64,000 bases of DNA from Spartobacteria bacterium (GTDB lineage: Bacteria > Verrucomicrobiota > Verrucomicrobiia > Chthoniobacterales > UBA10450), in contig PLCN01000018.1 of the NCBI GenBank assembly GCA_003134785.1, positions 116,774 to 180,773 of the forward strand, written 5' to 3'. Each line of letters starts with the position of its first letter. Within the stretch, counting starts at the first letter, position 1. A model generated the notes under the pieces. It was not told the origin of the DNA and did not search any database. It saw only the letters and a program-made list of their open reading frames with translations. Both the position numbers and the translations under genes were made by a program. Below are positions 42,558 through 51,612 of this stretch, piece by piece.

Positions 42558-44513
42558 TTAGCTGAGCGGAAGCCAGTTGCCGGGTTGAGGCATCGGTTTC
42601 CCGTCAATAAGGGAAAGGTAGGTGTACTCAGCCAGCAGACGCTCGTAATCGGAGAGGAGTTTCATCGCGTCATTCGGTTTCAGGCGGTCGCTTTTGATCG
42701 CGGCATCGACCTGCGTTTTTAACAGGCGCATCAACTCGACTTTGTCCCACTGGGTCATGGCAAGCACTTCTCCGATGGTACTCCCTTCAATGACTTCCTC
42801 GATGTACCAACCCGATTCTTCGTCAGGATCGAGGAAGACGTGCGCTTCCGTCACACGGCCAAAGAGGTTGTGCAGATCGCCCATGATGTCCTGGTAGGCG
42901 CCGACCATGAAAACGCCGAGATAGTAGATTTCCCCCGGCGTGATGCGATGCAGCGGCAAGGTGTCCTTCACATCCTGGAGATCGATGAACTTCGAAACCT
43001 TGCCGTCGGAATCGCAGGTGATATCGACCAGCATGCCGTTGCGATCCGGCGGCGTGGTCAGACGATGGATCGGCATGATTGGAAACAACTGGCCGAGCGC
43101 CCAATGATCGAGAAGCGATTGGAAGACCGAGAAGTTGCAAATGTATTGGTCGCCTAGCGAGGTCTCGAGTTCCTTCACTTCCTCGGGGACGAAACGCAGG
43201 CCGCGATGCATGTTCACGATCTGCTGCGCGAGCTGCCAGTAGACGCAGTCGATCTTCGCCTTCGATTCGAGTTCGAGCAGACCAAGCGTGAACGTCTGTT
43301 GTGCCTCTTCCTTGATCTGCTGGATGTCGTGCAAACTCTCGAGACGGTTCCCGCGCTTGAGACGTTGCTTCACGTCGAGAATGTCGCGGACGAGCTTGTG
43401 ATCCTTTTCGCTCATGTCGACCTTGAGCTTCGGCGCGGTTTTTTCGATGGAACTGAAAGCTTCGACCACCAACACCGAGTGGTGCGCGACGATCGCGCGC
43501 CCGCCTTCGCTCACGATGGCAGGATGCGTGACGCCCTCGGAATCGCAGACATCCATGATATTCCAGACGACGTCGTTCGCGTATTCCTGGAGCGAATAAT
43601 TTGCCGAGCTATCGAAGTCGCTGCGCGAACCATCGTAATCAACCCCGAGGCCACCACCGACATCGAGATAACCCAGCTCGTGTCCCAGCTTGCTCAGTTT
43701 TGCGTAATAGCGCGCTGCTTCCCGCACGGCTCGCTTGATGGTGGAAATGTCCGGCACCTGCGAGCCGACGTGAAAATGAACCAACTTGAAACAATGCCCG
43801 AGCCCCGCTGCTTTCAACATTTCGCTCGCCGCGACCAGGCTGGTGGTGTCGAGGCCGAACTTCGCATTCTCGCCGCCGCTGGGGGACCATTTGCCGGACC
43901 CCTTGCTGTAGAGACGCACGCGGATACCGATGAGCGGTTCGACGCCGACTTCCTTGGAGGCGCGGATGGCCTGCTCGAGCTCTTCGAGTTTTTCCACCAC
44001 GATGATGACGGATTTGCCGAGCTTGCGGCCGAGCAGCGCGATGCGAATGAACGCGCGATCCTTGTAGCCGTTGCAAATGATGAGGCTCTCCGGGTCCTTG
44101 TGCATGGCGAGCGCGGCCACCAGTTCCGGCTTGCTGCCGGCTTCCAGACCGAAATGAAATTCCTGGCCGGCATCGACGATCTCTTCGATCACTTCGCGCA
44201 GCTGGTTGACCTTGATCGGAAACACGCCCCGGTAATGATTTTTGTAACCGAATTCTTCCATCGCCTTTTTAAAGGCGCAGTTCACCGATTCGACGCGGTG
44301 CCGCAGTAAATCCTGAAAGCGAATGACGAGCGGGAAACCGAGACCGCGTGCGCGCGCTTCGTTTACGACTGCGAGAATGTCGATCGATCCGCCTTTGTCC
44401 TGGAGCGGGCGGACCTCGGCATTGCCGGCGCTATTGACCGTGAAATAGCCGGAGCCCCAGCCATCGACGTTGTAAGTGGCGATGGCGGCATCAACGTCCC
44501 ACTCGGTTTTCAT
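42558..44513 (-). CDS. speA: Biosynthetic arginine decarboxylase
   Basis: This 651-residue protein aligns by eye with SpeA: SGYFTVNSAGNAEVRP at the start, FPIKVNQLREVIEEIVDAGQ with the PLP-binding Lys, FHFGLEAGSKPELVAALA, LVHFHVGSQVPDISTIKRAV and GYLDVGGGLGVDYDGS. It turns arginine into agmatine, the first step of one route to putrescine. It needs PLP and magnesium. The length fits the family (about 630-660). The start is an ATG at 44513. The next step (agmatine use) is not encoded in the window. Confidence 0.95.
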   Translation of the reverse strand: MKTEWDVDAAIATYNVDGWGSGYFTVNSAGNAEVRPLQDKGGSIDILAVVNEARARGLGFPLVIRFQDLLRHRVESVNCAFKKAMEEFGYKNHYRGVFPIKVNQLREVIEEIVDAGQEFHFGLEAGSKPELVAALAMHKDPESLIICNGYKDRAFIRIALLGRKLGKSVIIVVEKLEELEQAIRASKEVGVEPLIGIRVRLYSKGSGKWSPSGGENAKFGLDTTSLVAASEMLKAAGLGHCFKLVHFHVGSQVPDISTIKRAVREAARYYAKLSKLGHELGYLDVGGGLGVDYDGSRSDFDSSANYSLQEYANDVVWNIMDVCDSEGVTHPAIVSEGGRAIVAHHSVLVVEAFSSIEKTAPKLKVDMSEKDHKLVRDILDVKQRLKRGNRLESLHDIQQIKEEAQQTFTLGLLELESKAKIDCVYWQLAQQIVNMHRGLRFVPEEVKELETSLGDQYICNFSVFQSLLDHWALGQLFPIMPIHRLTTPPDRNGMLVDITCDSDGKVSKFIDLQDVKDTLPLHRITPGEIYYLGVFMVGAYQDIMGDLHNLFGRVTEAHVFLDPDEESGWYIEEVIEGSTIGEVLAMTQWDKVELMRLLKTQVDAAIKSDRLKPNDAMKLLSDYERLLAEYTYLSLIDGKPMPQPGNWLPLS

Positions 44514-44612
44514 TTTTTCGGGCGCAGCGGCAATTGCAGAAGCGCATAATCAATTATCGCGGTGAACATGCAAGCACGCGTCGCGAAAAATCTCATCGCG
44601 AGGAGCAGACTC

Positions 44613-44698
44613 CTGTAGCCGCTTCGCTATGCCAAGCGCGGGATCAGCCCAATAACCTATTTGCTTTCCCCGCGCCGCCCATAGGGCGACGGCTACAG
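44613..44698. repeat. CTGTAGCCGCTTCG palindromic element
   Basis: It runs from CTGTAGCCGCTTCGCTATGC to GGGCGACGGCTACAG and lies in the divergent gap between speA and the bifunctional nuclease gene. The ends match 14443-14557 and 47267-47354. Confidence 0.7.
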
Positions 44699-44742
44699 CA
44701 GCCCGCTTGTCTTTCGTAACCGGACTGATACGGTTTGCGCGG

Positions 44743-45237
44743 ATGAACAAAACGGTGATCGAGGTGCAAGTCCGCGCGGTTTTACCCACGAGCGGCGGCT
44801 GCGCGGTTTTCCTCGGCAACAACGACAAAGTGTTCATCATTTATGTCGATCAAACGGTGGGGAGCGCGATCACTATGTTCATGCGCGATGTCTCGAAAGA
44901 GCGTCCGCTCACCCATGATCTGATGGGCCACCTCATGACCGCACTTGGCGCGAAGGTGGAGCGGGTCATCATCAACGATCTGAAGAATGCGACCTATTAC
45001 GCGCGCATGATCATCCGCGCGGAGAACGAATTGCAGCAGAAGAAGATCATCGAATTGGACGGGCGCCCGAGTGATTGCATCGCCATGGCGACGCAGCAAA
45101 AAGCGCCGATGTATGTGAGCCAGGAAGTCTGGGACGAGGTTGACGACATGAGCGACGTCCTCCGCAAAATGGAGGAAGAAGGAATCAAGCCGGAAGTGGA
45201 GCCGGAGTCGGAATCGGAGTCGTCGGAGGAAGAATAG
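44743..45237 (+). CDS. Bifunctional nuclease (BFN/DUF151) domain protein
   Basis: The 164-residue protein begins KTVIEVQVRAVLPTSGGCAV and shows the BFN/DUF151 pattern: NNDKVFIIYVDQTVGSAITM, RPLTHDLMGHLMTALGAKVE, then YYARMIIRAENE and ELDGRPSDCIAMATQQKAPM. The family includes nucleases that act on DNA and RNA in plants and stress-linked proteins in mycobacteria. It ends with a glutamate- and serine-rich tail. The ATG at 44743 is the start, with GGACTGATACGG upstream. It is common in Verrucomicrobiota. Confidence 0.9.
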   Translation: MNKTVIEVQVRAVLPTSGGCAVFLGNNDKVFIIYVDQTVGSAITMFMRDVSKERPLTHDLMGHLMTALGAKVERVIINDLKNATYYARMIIRAENELQQKKIIELDGRPSDCIAMATQQKAPMYVSQEVWDEVDDMSDVLRKMEEEGIKPEVEPESESESSEEE

Positions 45238-45281
45238 AGGCCAAGAGGCTGCTCCGCCTAACGAATAGTAAAACAAGCGTT

Positions 45282-45453
45282 GTCATCCCGAGTCGTGCAG
45301 ACGGGACCGCGACCGTGGGAGGAGCGCCGACCTCGCAAGCGCTCAGCCGCTTTCGCGCTATGGCAGGCGTCTACGTCAGATCACGCGCCATCTGATTCGG
45401 TAGCGCAAACTTCATGGGAGAGGTCCCTCGCCGTCTGCGCGGCTCGGGATGAC
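45282..45453. repeat. 170-bp inverted-repeat element, copy 2
   Basis: The left end GTCATCCCGAGTCGTGCAGA is mirrored at the right (TCTGCGCGGCTCGGGATGAC). The interior shares GAGGAGCGCCGAC and ATCACGCGCCATCTGATTCG-like blocks with copy 1. It fills the gap between the nuclease and ptsI genes, which converge here. Confidence 0.8.
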
Positions 45454-45469
45454 AAGCAACTTTTCGCCG

Positions 45470-47236
45470 CTACCCCAGCAGATCCGCGTAATGCTTCTGC
45501 GCCATCTCGGTGCAGCGGCCCAGAATCGCCGACGACGTATCCATCTCCATGACCTCGCCGACGAGCTGCTGGCATTCGGTGTGAGTGAGAGTTTGCACGG
45601 CACGTTTCACCCGTGGGACGAACGAGGCGCCCACACTCAACTCGTCCATTCCGAGTCCGAGTAGAAGAGGAACGAGCGCGAGATCACCAGCCATCTCGCC
45701 GCAAACGCCCACCCAGATTTCGTGCGCGTGGGCTGCGTCCGCCACCATTTTCAGGAGGCGCACGACCGCGGGATGCGTCGGCTCATAGAGATGGGCGATG
45801 CGCTCGTTCCCCCGATCCACCGCGATCGCGTATTGGATAAGATCGTTCGTTCCGATGCTGAAAAAATCAACCTCACGCGCGAGCCGGTCGGCCGAGATCG
45901 CGGCGCTGGGAATTTCTATCATGGCGCCGACTTCAGTCTCGCGATTAAATTCCTGGCCCTCCCGCTCCAACTCCTCTTTGCATTCTTCCAGGCAGGCGAG
46001 CGCGCGGCGCAATTCCTCCAGGCCTGAGATCATGGGGAACATCATTTTCACATTCCCCACGGCACTCGCGCGAATGATCGCGCGCAGTTGCGCTTTGAAC
46101 ATGACGGGATTCTCGAGACAAAATCGGATCGCACGCTCGCCGAGGAACGGATTCAGCTCGTCGCCTGCGTCCACCGCGCCCGCCACTTTATCGCCGCCCA
46201 AATCGAAGGTGCGAATGATTAACGGATGCGGCCAGACTTGTTCCGCTACTTTTCGGTAGGTGGCGTACTGCTCCTCTTCGCTCGGGAGAGTAGTGCGGTT
46301 GAGATAAAGAAATTCCGTGCGGTAAAGACCGATTCCCTCCGCTCCGTTTCGCGGCGCCGCCTCCACCTCATCCGGCAGCTCGACGTTGGCCGAGAGCACA
46401 ATGTGCCGGCCATCGCGCGTAGTCGATTTGGTTTCGCGCAGTCCAGTAAGCTGTTCGGCAACCTGACCCTTTCGATGTTCCAGTTCCCCGTAATGCCAGA
46501 GCGTTTCGGGCGTCGGATTGAGAATCAGGAGGCCGCTGTAGCCGTCGAGCAGGACCTGCTGGCCAGTCTCGAGTTTCTCCGTCGCGTCATGCAAACCGAC
46601 CACGGCGGGAATGCCGAGAGAGCGAGACATGATCGCAGTGTGCGAAGTGCGGCTGCCCAGATCGGTGGCCAGGCCGAGCACGAAGTCGCGGTTCATCGTT
46701 GCCGTATCCGAAGGCGTGATGTTATGCGCTACCAGGACGTGCCGGTCCGCCAAGGCCAGAAATGATTTCGGCGCTTTCCCCAGGAGATTTCGCACGACGC
46801 GTTTGGTCACATCCTGAATATCGAGCGCGCGTTCGCGCAGATAAGGGTCGTCGATTTTGCTCAGCGTATCGGCGTAATGGGTCGCGACTTCCTGAAAAAC
46901 GAACTCCACATTGCAGAGATCGGCTTCGAGTTTCCGCAAAACTTCGTCGATCAAAGTCCGGTCCTCGACCACGAGCAGATGCGCGTCGAAGATGCCGGCA
47001 TCCTTGGCGCCGATCGATTCGGCGATGCGCTCCTGCATCTCGAGAATCTGCGCGCGCGTCTGGATCAGCGCGGTCTCGAATCGCCCAATCTCGTTCTGAA
47101 TCTCCGAGGGCTGAATATGATGCCGAGCGACCTCGTCGCTCTCTTCGCGGACGACGTGGATGGTCCCGCGGGCGATGCCGGGGGAGACCCCGACGCCCTG
47201 GAAGCGCGTCTCGTGTGTCGCGTTATCGCCGCTCAT
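45470..47236 (-). CDS. ptsI: Phosphoenolpyruvate-protein phosphotransferase (PTS enzyme I)
   Basis: This protein of about 588 residues has the EI layout: an N-terminal HPr-binding part, LGSRTSHTAIMSRSLGIPAV with the phosphorylated His, and the PEP-binding barrel with GIGLYRTEFLYLNRTTLPSE, RTFDLGGDKV, FMISGLEEL-type strand and GTNDLIQYAIAVDRGN, ending with VCGEMAGD. It moves phosphate from PEP to HPr. The ATG at 47236 is preferred to a TTG one codon before. It is third in the hprK-ptsH-ptsI order, separated from ptsH by a palindrome. No EIIA-C sugar permease gene is in the window, so a regulatory PTS is possible. Confidence 0.95.
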   Translation of the reverse strand: MSGDNATHETRFQGVGVSPGIARGTIHVVREESDEVARHHIQPSEIQNEIGRFETALIQTRAQILEMQERIAESIGAKDAGIFDAHLLVVEDRTLIDEVLRKLEADLCNVEFVFQEVATHYADTLSKIDDPYLRERALDIQDVTKRVVRNLLGKAPKSFLALADRHVLVAHNITPSDTATMNRDFVLGLATDLGSRTSHTAIMSRSLGIPAVVGLHDATEKLETGQQVLLDGYSGLLILNPTPETLWHYGELEHRKGQVAEQLTGLRETKSTTRDGRHIVLSANVELPDEVEAAPRNGAEGIGLYRTEFLYLNRTTLPSEEEQYATYRKVAEQVWPHPLIIRTFDLGGDKVAGAVDAGDELNPFLGERAIRFCLENPVMFKAQLRAIIRASAVGNVKMMFPMISGLEELRRALACLEECKEELEREGQEFNRETEVGAMIEIPSAAISADRLAREVDFFSIGTNDLIQYAIAVDRGNERIAHLYEPTHPAVVRLLKMVADAAHAHEIWVGVCGEMAGDLALVPLLLGLGMDELSVGASFVPRVKRAVQTLTHTECQQLVGEVMEMDTSSAILGRCTEMAQKHYADLLG

Positions 47237-47266
47237 CAAGTGAGACTAACGCGGATGTCAAGACGG

Positions 47267-47354
47267 CTGTAGCCGCCTCGCTCTGCCGAGGCGCGCGCGA
47301 TCCGTCTCAGGGCCCCCATTATATCCACACGGCGACAGAGCGCCGCGGCTGCAG
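47267..47354. repeat. CTGTAGCCGCC palindromic element inside the pts operon
   Basis: It starts CTGTAGCCGCCTCGCTCTGC and ends GCGCCGCGGCTGCAG, three bases from the ptsH stop, and fills the gap between ptsH and ptsI. It may lower or tune expression of the second gene through a hairpin in the transcript. Confidence 0.65.
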
Positions 47355-47357
47355 CGG

Positions 47358-47669
47358 CTATTCTTCGTTGAACTTCGCGAGGATTAGCGCCTCAATTTCC
47401 ATCATCGCCTTGTCCGCGTCCGGCCCCTCGCAACGGATGAGCAGCTTCGAGCCCTGCCCCGCGGCTAGCATCATCAAACCCATGATGCTCTTGCCGTTGA
47501 TCTGCTCGCCTTCCTTCTCGACCCAGATCTCGGAACGATAGCGGCTCGCGATGCGCACGAACATCGCCGCCGGCCGCGCGTGCATACCGAGCCGGTTGAT
47601 AATCGTAATTTCCTTTTCGATTTTCTGTCCCTGGCCCGCTGTCGCCGATCTCCGATTCAAAAGGCCCAT
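47358..47669 (-). CDS. ptsH: Phosphocarrier protein HPr
   Basis: The 103-residue protein has an extra basic N-terminus and the HPr core: EITIINRLGMHARPAAMFVR with the catalytic His, and QINGKSIMGLMMLAAGQGSK with the regulatory Ser in KSIMGL. EI phosphorylates the His; HPr kinase acts on the Ser. Its start overlaps the hprK stop by one base. The presence of both sites and of hprK in the same operon supports HPr-Ser control. Confidence 0.95.
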   Translation of the reverse strand: MGLLNRRSATAGQGQKIEKEITIINRLGMHARPAAMFVRIASRYRSEIWVEKEGEQINGKSIMGLMMLAAGQGSKLLIRCEGPDADKAMMEIEALILAKFNEE

Positions 47670-48664
47670 TAGGTTTCCTTTGTCTCCATCAAATTGAGCA
47701 ACTTGTCATTAAATTCCACCGCGCTGTTTCGTCCCAGACCTTTCAGCTTTTGGTCCATCGCCGCAACCTCGATCAACCGCGCAATGTCGCGGCCCGGCCT
47801 AACCGGAATCGTAATGTGCGGCACCTTCAACTTGAGGATCTCGTACGATTCCATGTCCAGCCCAATCCGATCGATCTCCTGGAGTTCGTGCCATTCTTGC
47901 AAAGTCACGACGAGATCGATCCGCTTCTCCATCCGAATACTGCCAATGCCAAAGATCGACGCGACATTGATAATGCCGATCCCGCGCACTTCCATGTGGT
48001 AACGCGTCAGCTCCGGTGCGGTCGCCACCAGCTCGCGGCCTTCGAGCGATTTCACCCGAGTCACGTCATCCGCGACGAGGCTATAACCGCGCTCGATCAA
48101 ACCCAGCACGGCCTCGCTTTTCCCGATGCCGCTCTGGCCGCGGATCAGAACACCGACGCCGAGAATGTCCACCATGCTCCCGAACTCGGTCACGCTCGCC
48201 GAGAAATCCACCTCCATCGCGATCGTGGCCGCATTGATAAAACGCATCGTCACCATCGGAGTGCGAAAGACTGCCACCTGCTGTTCTTCCGCCACGGCCA
48301 GCAGCTCCGGCTCGAGATGCGCGCCGCGCGACGTCACCAGGCACGGGATTTTTTGCGCGCATAACGCCCGAAACCGTTGGATGCGCGTCTTGGCGAGGAG
48401 ACTCTGCAAGTACGATTGCTCGGCCGCGCCGAGGACCTGCACCCGCTTTTCGGCGAAGTAATTATAGAAACCGGAGAGCGCCAGCCCGGGACGGTTGATC
48501 GTCGGCTCCCGGATCTTGCGATGAAAGCCGACCCGTTTCCCTTCGAGCTTGAGCTGAAGCTTCTCCGCATGCGCCTGATAAAAACTTTCGACCGTGACCA
48601 CCGGGACATTTTTCCGCTGCTCACTGCCCGAAGTAATCGCCTGCGTTAACGGTTTGTCGCTCAT
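47669..48664 (-). CDS. hprK: HPr kinase/phosphorylase
   Basis: The protein of about 331 residues has an N-terminal domain (ESFYQAHAEKLQLKLEGKRV) and a C-terminal P-loop kinase domain: GVLIRGQSGIGKSEAVLGLI carries the Walker A, LVADDVTRVK follows, and the HPrK signature is MEVRGIGIINVASIFGIGSI. It phosphorylates and dephosphorylates HPr at serine. The ATG at 48664 is the start; an in-frame alternative at 48676 is less likely. First gene of the operon hprK-ptsH-ptsI. Confidence 0.95.
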   Translation of the reverse strand: MSDKPLTQAITSGSEQRKNVPVVTVESFYQAHAEKLQLKLEGKRVGFHRKIREPTINRPGLALSGFYNYFAEKRVQVLGAAEQSYLQSLLAKTRIQRFRALCAQKIPCLVTSRGAHLEPELLAVAEEQQVAVFRTPMVTMRFINAATIAMEVDFSASVTEFGSMVDILGVGVLIRGQSGIGKSEAVLGLIERGYSLVADDVTRVKSLEGRELVATAPELTRYHMEVRGIGIINVASIFGIGSIRMEKRIDLVVTLQEWHELQEIDRIGLDMESYEILKLKVPHITIPVRPGRDIARLIEVAAMDQKLKGLGRNSAVEFNDKLLNLMETKET

Positions 48665-48757
48665 CGCACATTTCATTTATCGCGGGAGCGACGCAATTTC
48701 CACCGTTGATCCGTCTCAGCCTTGAGCCGAATCCCCCCACAGGACGCAAAAGCGCGT

Positions 48758-48922
48758 GTCATCCTGAGCCGCGCAGACGGCGAAGGACCTCACAGTCGTT
48801 CGATGATCACACAAGCTGGAAGCACCATGTTCGACAGTGTGCGCCGCGCGCTTCGCGAAGCGTTTTTTGCGCGGTTACTCCACGACTGCGAGGTCATCGC
48901 CGTCTGCGCGGCTCGGGATGAC
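48758..48922. repeat. 170-bp inverted-repeat element, copy 3
   Basis: The left end GTCATCCTGAGCCGCGCAGA is mirrored at the right. The interior differs more from copies 1 and 2, apart from the end-proximal GAAGGACCTCACAGTCG and CGACTGCGAGGTCATCG, themselves inverted. It lies in the 325-base gap (48665-48989) between hprK and hpf; the gap holds no gene and must contain the hprK promoter. Confidence 0.8.
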
Positions 48923-48989
48923 AAGCAAGTAATCACGTTCCCACATTGCGCCTCCGCCTCGCTCTTCCGCGCCCAACTAAGTTGCAGCA

Positions 48990-49565
48990 TCAATTCGCCG
49001 TCGGCTCGATCAGACCGAAATCGCCGCTCTTCCGGCGGTAGAGCACATTCAGGCGCGAGCTGCGCGCATTCAGAAAAACGAGAAACTGCCGATGCGACAT
49101 TTCCAATTGCAGCACTGCTTCATCGACAAACATCGGCTTCACCGGAAGACGTTCGGTGCTAATGACGGCATGCTCGGCATGTTCGTCCTCTTCCGTCGGC
49201 TCCGGATGCAGCACGTGCTCATCGAGATGCTGGACGATATCCTTGCGCGGCCGGTGCTTCCGCATGAGACGCGTCTTATACTTCCGCATCTGGCGGCCGA
49301 CCTTGTCCACGACGGCATCGATCGCCGCATACATGTCGTTCGTCTCTTCACACGCTTCGATCGTGATGTGATTCGAGCAAACGAGGATGACCTCGGCGGA
49401 GTGCCGGTATTTCTCCACCTCGAGGATGACGTGCGCCTCGATGATCTTGGGATAATCGAGATGCAGCCCTTCGATCTTCCGGGTGACGTGACCGCTGATC
49501 GCGTCGGTGATTTGCAGATGGCGGCCGGTGACTTTGACGTGCGGATGAAGGTTGTTCGATATCAC
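48990..49565 (-). CDS. hpf: Ribosome hibernation promoting factor, long form
   Basis: The 191-residue protein has a RaiA-type N-terminal domain (VKVTGRHLQITDAISGHVTR, EVILVCSNHITIEACEETND) and the C-terminal HPF extension with PMFVDEAVLQLEMSHRQFLV and FLNARSSRLNVLYRRKSGDF. Long HPF dimerises ribosomes as 100S particles when growth slows. The start is a GTG at 49565 with AAGGAA eight bases upstream. It follows lptB by 15 bases. Confidence 0.95.
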   Translation of the reverse strand: MISNNLHPHVKVTGRHLQITDAISGHVTRKIEGLHLDYPKIIEAHVILEVEKYRHSAEVILVCSNHITIEACEETNDMYAAIDAVVDKVGRQMRKYKTRLMRKHRPRKDIVQHLDEHVLHPEPTEEDEHAEHAVISTERLPVKPMFVDEAVLQLEMSHRQFLVFLNARSSRLNVLYRRKSGDFGLIEPTAN

Positions 49566-49580
49566 GGGAGTTCCTTTCGC

Positions 49581-50366
49581 TTACATTCGAAAACGCTCGC
49601 CTAGATAGAGCTGGCGGCTGATGGGGTCGTTAATTAGAAAATCTTTCGTGCCTTCGCTTTCGACCCGGCCTTCGAAAATAAGATAGGCCCGGTCCACGAT
49701 CGAGAGCGTCTCGCGGACATTGTGGTCGGTGATCAAAATCGCCAGACCTGATTTGCGCAGGTTGACCACGATCTGCTGCACGTCGTAAACCGCGATCGGA
49801 TCCACGCCGCTGAAAGGCTCGTCGAGCATGAGCAGGCTCGGTTGCGTTACGAGCGAACGCGCGATGGTCAGCCGCCGCTTCTCGCCGCCGCTCAAGGTGA
49901 GCGCGGTATTTTTCGCGATTCGCTCAATACCGAACTGGTGGAGCAACTGATCGCAACGCTGGCGCCGTTCGTATTTGCTCATCCGAAGCGTTTGCAGAAT
50001 CGCCATGATGTTTTGCTCGACCGTCATCTTGCGAAAAATCGATTCTTCCTGGGGCAGATAACCCATGCCGAGGCGCGCGCGCTTGTACATCGGATACTGC
50101 GTCACATCCGTTCCGGAAAAGATCACGCGGCCGCTATTCGGCCTAACGAGTCCAACGATCATGTAAAAACTGGTGGTCTTGCCCGCGCCGTTCGGCCCGA
50201 GGAGACCCACGATCTCGCCCGCGCGCACCTTGATGTCGATCCCGTTCACGACGGCGCGTCCGCCGTACAACTTCATCAACTGTTCCGTCTCGAGGACGAA
50301 TTCCCTCCCGGCGGGTTTGGTGGAACCCGAGACCGCGGGAGAAGTGGGTGCCCTTTCGCTGATCAT
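49581..50366 (-). CDS. lptB: LPS export ABC transporter ATPase LptB
   Basis: The 261-residue protein has Walker A GLLGPNGAGKTTSFYMIVGL, the LptB-type RARLGMGYLPQEESIFRKMT block, signature LSGGEKRRLTIARSLVTQPS and Walker B LLMLDEPFSGVDPIAVYD, followed by the H-loop LITDHNVRETL. It powers lipopolysaccharide extraction from the inner membrane. It overlaps lptA by four bases. No lptF/G genes are in the window. In many Gram-negatives rpoN sits between lptB and hpf; here they are adjacent. Confidence 0.95.
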   Translation of the reverse strand: MISERAPTSPAVSGSTKPAGREFVLETEQLMKLYGGRAVVNGIDIKVRAGEIVGLLGPNGAGKTTSFYMIVGLVRPNSGRVIFSGTDVTQYPMYKRARLGMGYLPQEESIFRKMTVEQNIMAILQTLRMSKYERRQRCDQLLHQFGIERIAKNTALTLSGGEKRRLTIARSLVTQPSLLMLDEPFSGVDPIAVYDVQQIVVNLRKSGLAILITDHNVRETLSIVDRAYLIFEGRVESEGTKDFLINDPISRQLYLGERFRM

Positions 50367-51067
50367 GGCTTCGGCGTCGGCGTGGGCGTCGGCGTGGGAG
50401 CGAGCGTAGGCGCTGGCGTTGGGGTTTGGGCGTTCGGATCCTGGCGGATCTCCGTGCGGCTCGGTCCTGTCGTTTGCAGCTGGCCCGCTTCATTCAGGAT
50501 CATCACTGTGTCGGGGCTGGTGGCGACGTGAGTATTCATTCCCTGCTGCACGCGCGGATTCCCCGTCAGTTCGAAATTTCCGGTCTTGGCTATGTAAACC
50601 GCCTTGTCTGAGCGGCTCACCATGCGAGTGGGCGGACCGCCTGCGGGATCGGGCCGATCGCGCACCACGCCGACGTTACCCTCCACGATCGCCTTATCGA
50701 GTCCTTCGCCCTGCGCCTTGTTGATGAAAATCGTGAGCTTGTCTCCCTGGATATTAAAACGCGGGTCGATTACGACGATGTTGCCGGTAAAGACTCCGAT
50801 TGATTTCGTCGAATCGAAAGTGGCTTTCTCCGCATAAATCTCAGTGACGATGGATTGCGCAGGCGGCTTTGGTTCCTTCGGCTTTTCGGTTTTGTCGGTT
50901 GCGACTTTCTCGGCGGGGATTTTTTCAGCGGGAACCTTGGCCGACTTTTCGGGAGTGCTGCCGGGAGTTCGCGAAGACAAAGTCGCGGGCGCGGAACCCT
51001 GGCCACGGGCAATTCCCGCGGCCACTCCGAAGCAGAGCACTGCGCAAACACGGCCAAGTTTTCTCAT
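50363..51067 (-). CDS. lptA: LptA/OstA-like periplasmic LPS carrier
   Basis: The 234-residue product has a signal peptide (VCAVLCFGVAAGIARGQG), a Pro/Lys/Glu-rich linker (PAEKIPAEKVATDKTEKPKE), then OstA-type strands (EIYAEKATFDSTKSIGVFTG, IVVIDPRFNIQGDKLTIFIN, GNVGVVRDRPDP). The C-terminus is a Thr-Pro repeat (TPTPAPTLAPTPTPTPTPKP). LptA carries lipopolysaccharide across the periplasm. The gene overlaps lptB and lptC by four bases each, so all three are co-translated. Confidence 0.85.
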   Translation of the reverse strand: MRKLGRVCAVLCFGVAAGIARGQGSAPATLSSRTPGSTPEKSAKVPAEKIPAEKVATDKTEKPKEPKPPAQSIVTEIYAEKATFDSTKSIGVFTGNIVVIDPRFNIQGDKLTIFINKAQGEGLDKAIVEGNVGVVRDRPDPAGGPPTRMVSRSDKAVYIAKTGNFELTGNPRVQQGMNTHVATSPDTVMILNEAGQLQTTGPSRTEIRQDPNAQTPTPAPTLAPTPTPTPTPKP

Positions 51068-51612
51068 TCGCCTTCATTTCTGGGCGCGCGGTTTTTGCCA
51101 TGCACCACCATCTTCACATTTCCTGTCAGCGTGCCTTGCCGCGTGAGCATCTCAAATTGCATCGCGTCGCCAGCGACCTCGAAATCCGCGCGCTTCACCG
51201 TGGAGCGCTCGGTCGAATTCAACACCTGCGTTTTCAGGTTGAAAATCGAGGTGGTCATGATGATTTCCATCTCGATCTGCTTCTCCGGGGTGAAGGTGGT
51301 GAATTTCATTTTCCGAAATTCGACCCGCTCATCATCGAGGCGCCTCGTCAAACCCGCTTCCAGTTTCCCGCGTAGATTTCCCTTGAGATCGTATTCTGGG
51401 AGCACCAAGCCCTTGGCATCATGACCGGCTGGGATCGGGACGTTGGTCACGCCTTCCTGCGGCTTGGGCCGTTCCTTTTTTTGGGGCTTCGCTGACGCCT
51501 CTGGTTTGGGTGTCTTGTCGGCAGCGAGAGCGACACAACTGAGGAGAGCGAGAAGGAAAAAAGCGAACGTCGCGCCCGACAACGGGGCGCGACCGCTACG
51601 AAACGGCAGCAT
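51064..51612 (-). CDS. lptC: LptC-like LPS export protein
   Basis: The 182-residue product starts with a hydrophobic leader or anchor (FAFFLLALLSCVALAADKTP), a Lys/Pro-rich spacer, and the LptC-type strands (GLVLPEYDLKGNLRGKLEAG, ERVEFRKMKFTTFTPEKQIE, GTLTGNVKMVVHGKNRAP). LptC links the inner-membrane ABC complex to LptA. The assignment rests on position before lptA and the fold pattern; the sequence is divergent. It overlaps kdsA by 17 bases. Confidence 0.75.
   Translation of the reverse strand: MLPFRSGRAPLSGATFAFFLLALLSCVALAADKTPKPEASAKPQKKERPKPQEGVTNVPIPAGHDAKGLVLPEYDLKGNLRGKLEAGLTRRLDDERVEFRKMKFTTFTPEKQIEMEIIMTTSIFNLKTQVLNSTERSTVKRADFEVAGDAMQFEMLTRQGTLTGNVKMVVHGKNRAPRNEGE

Noticed and set aside
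43206..44309. 367-codon open frame on the plus strand
   Set aside because: Antisense to arginine decarboxylase, which has clear family motifs on the minus strand.
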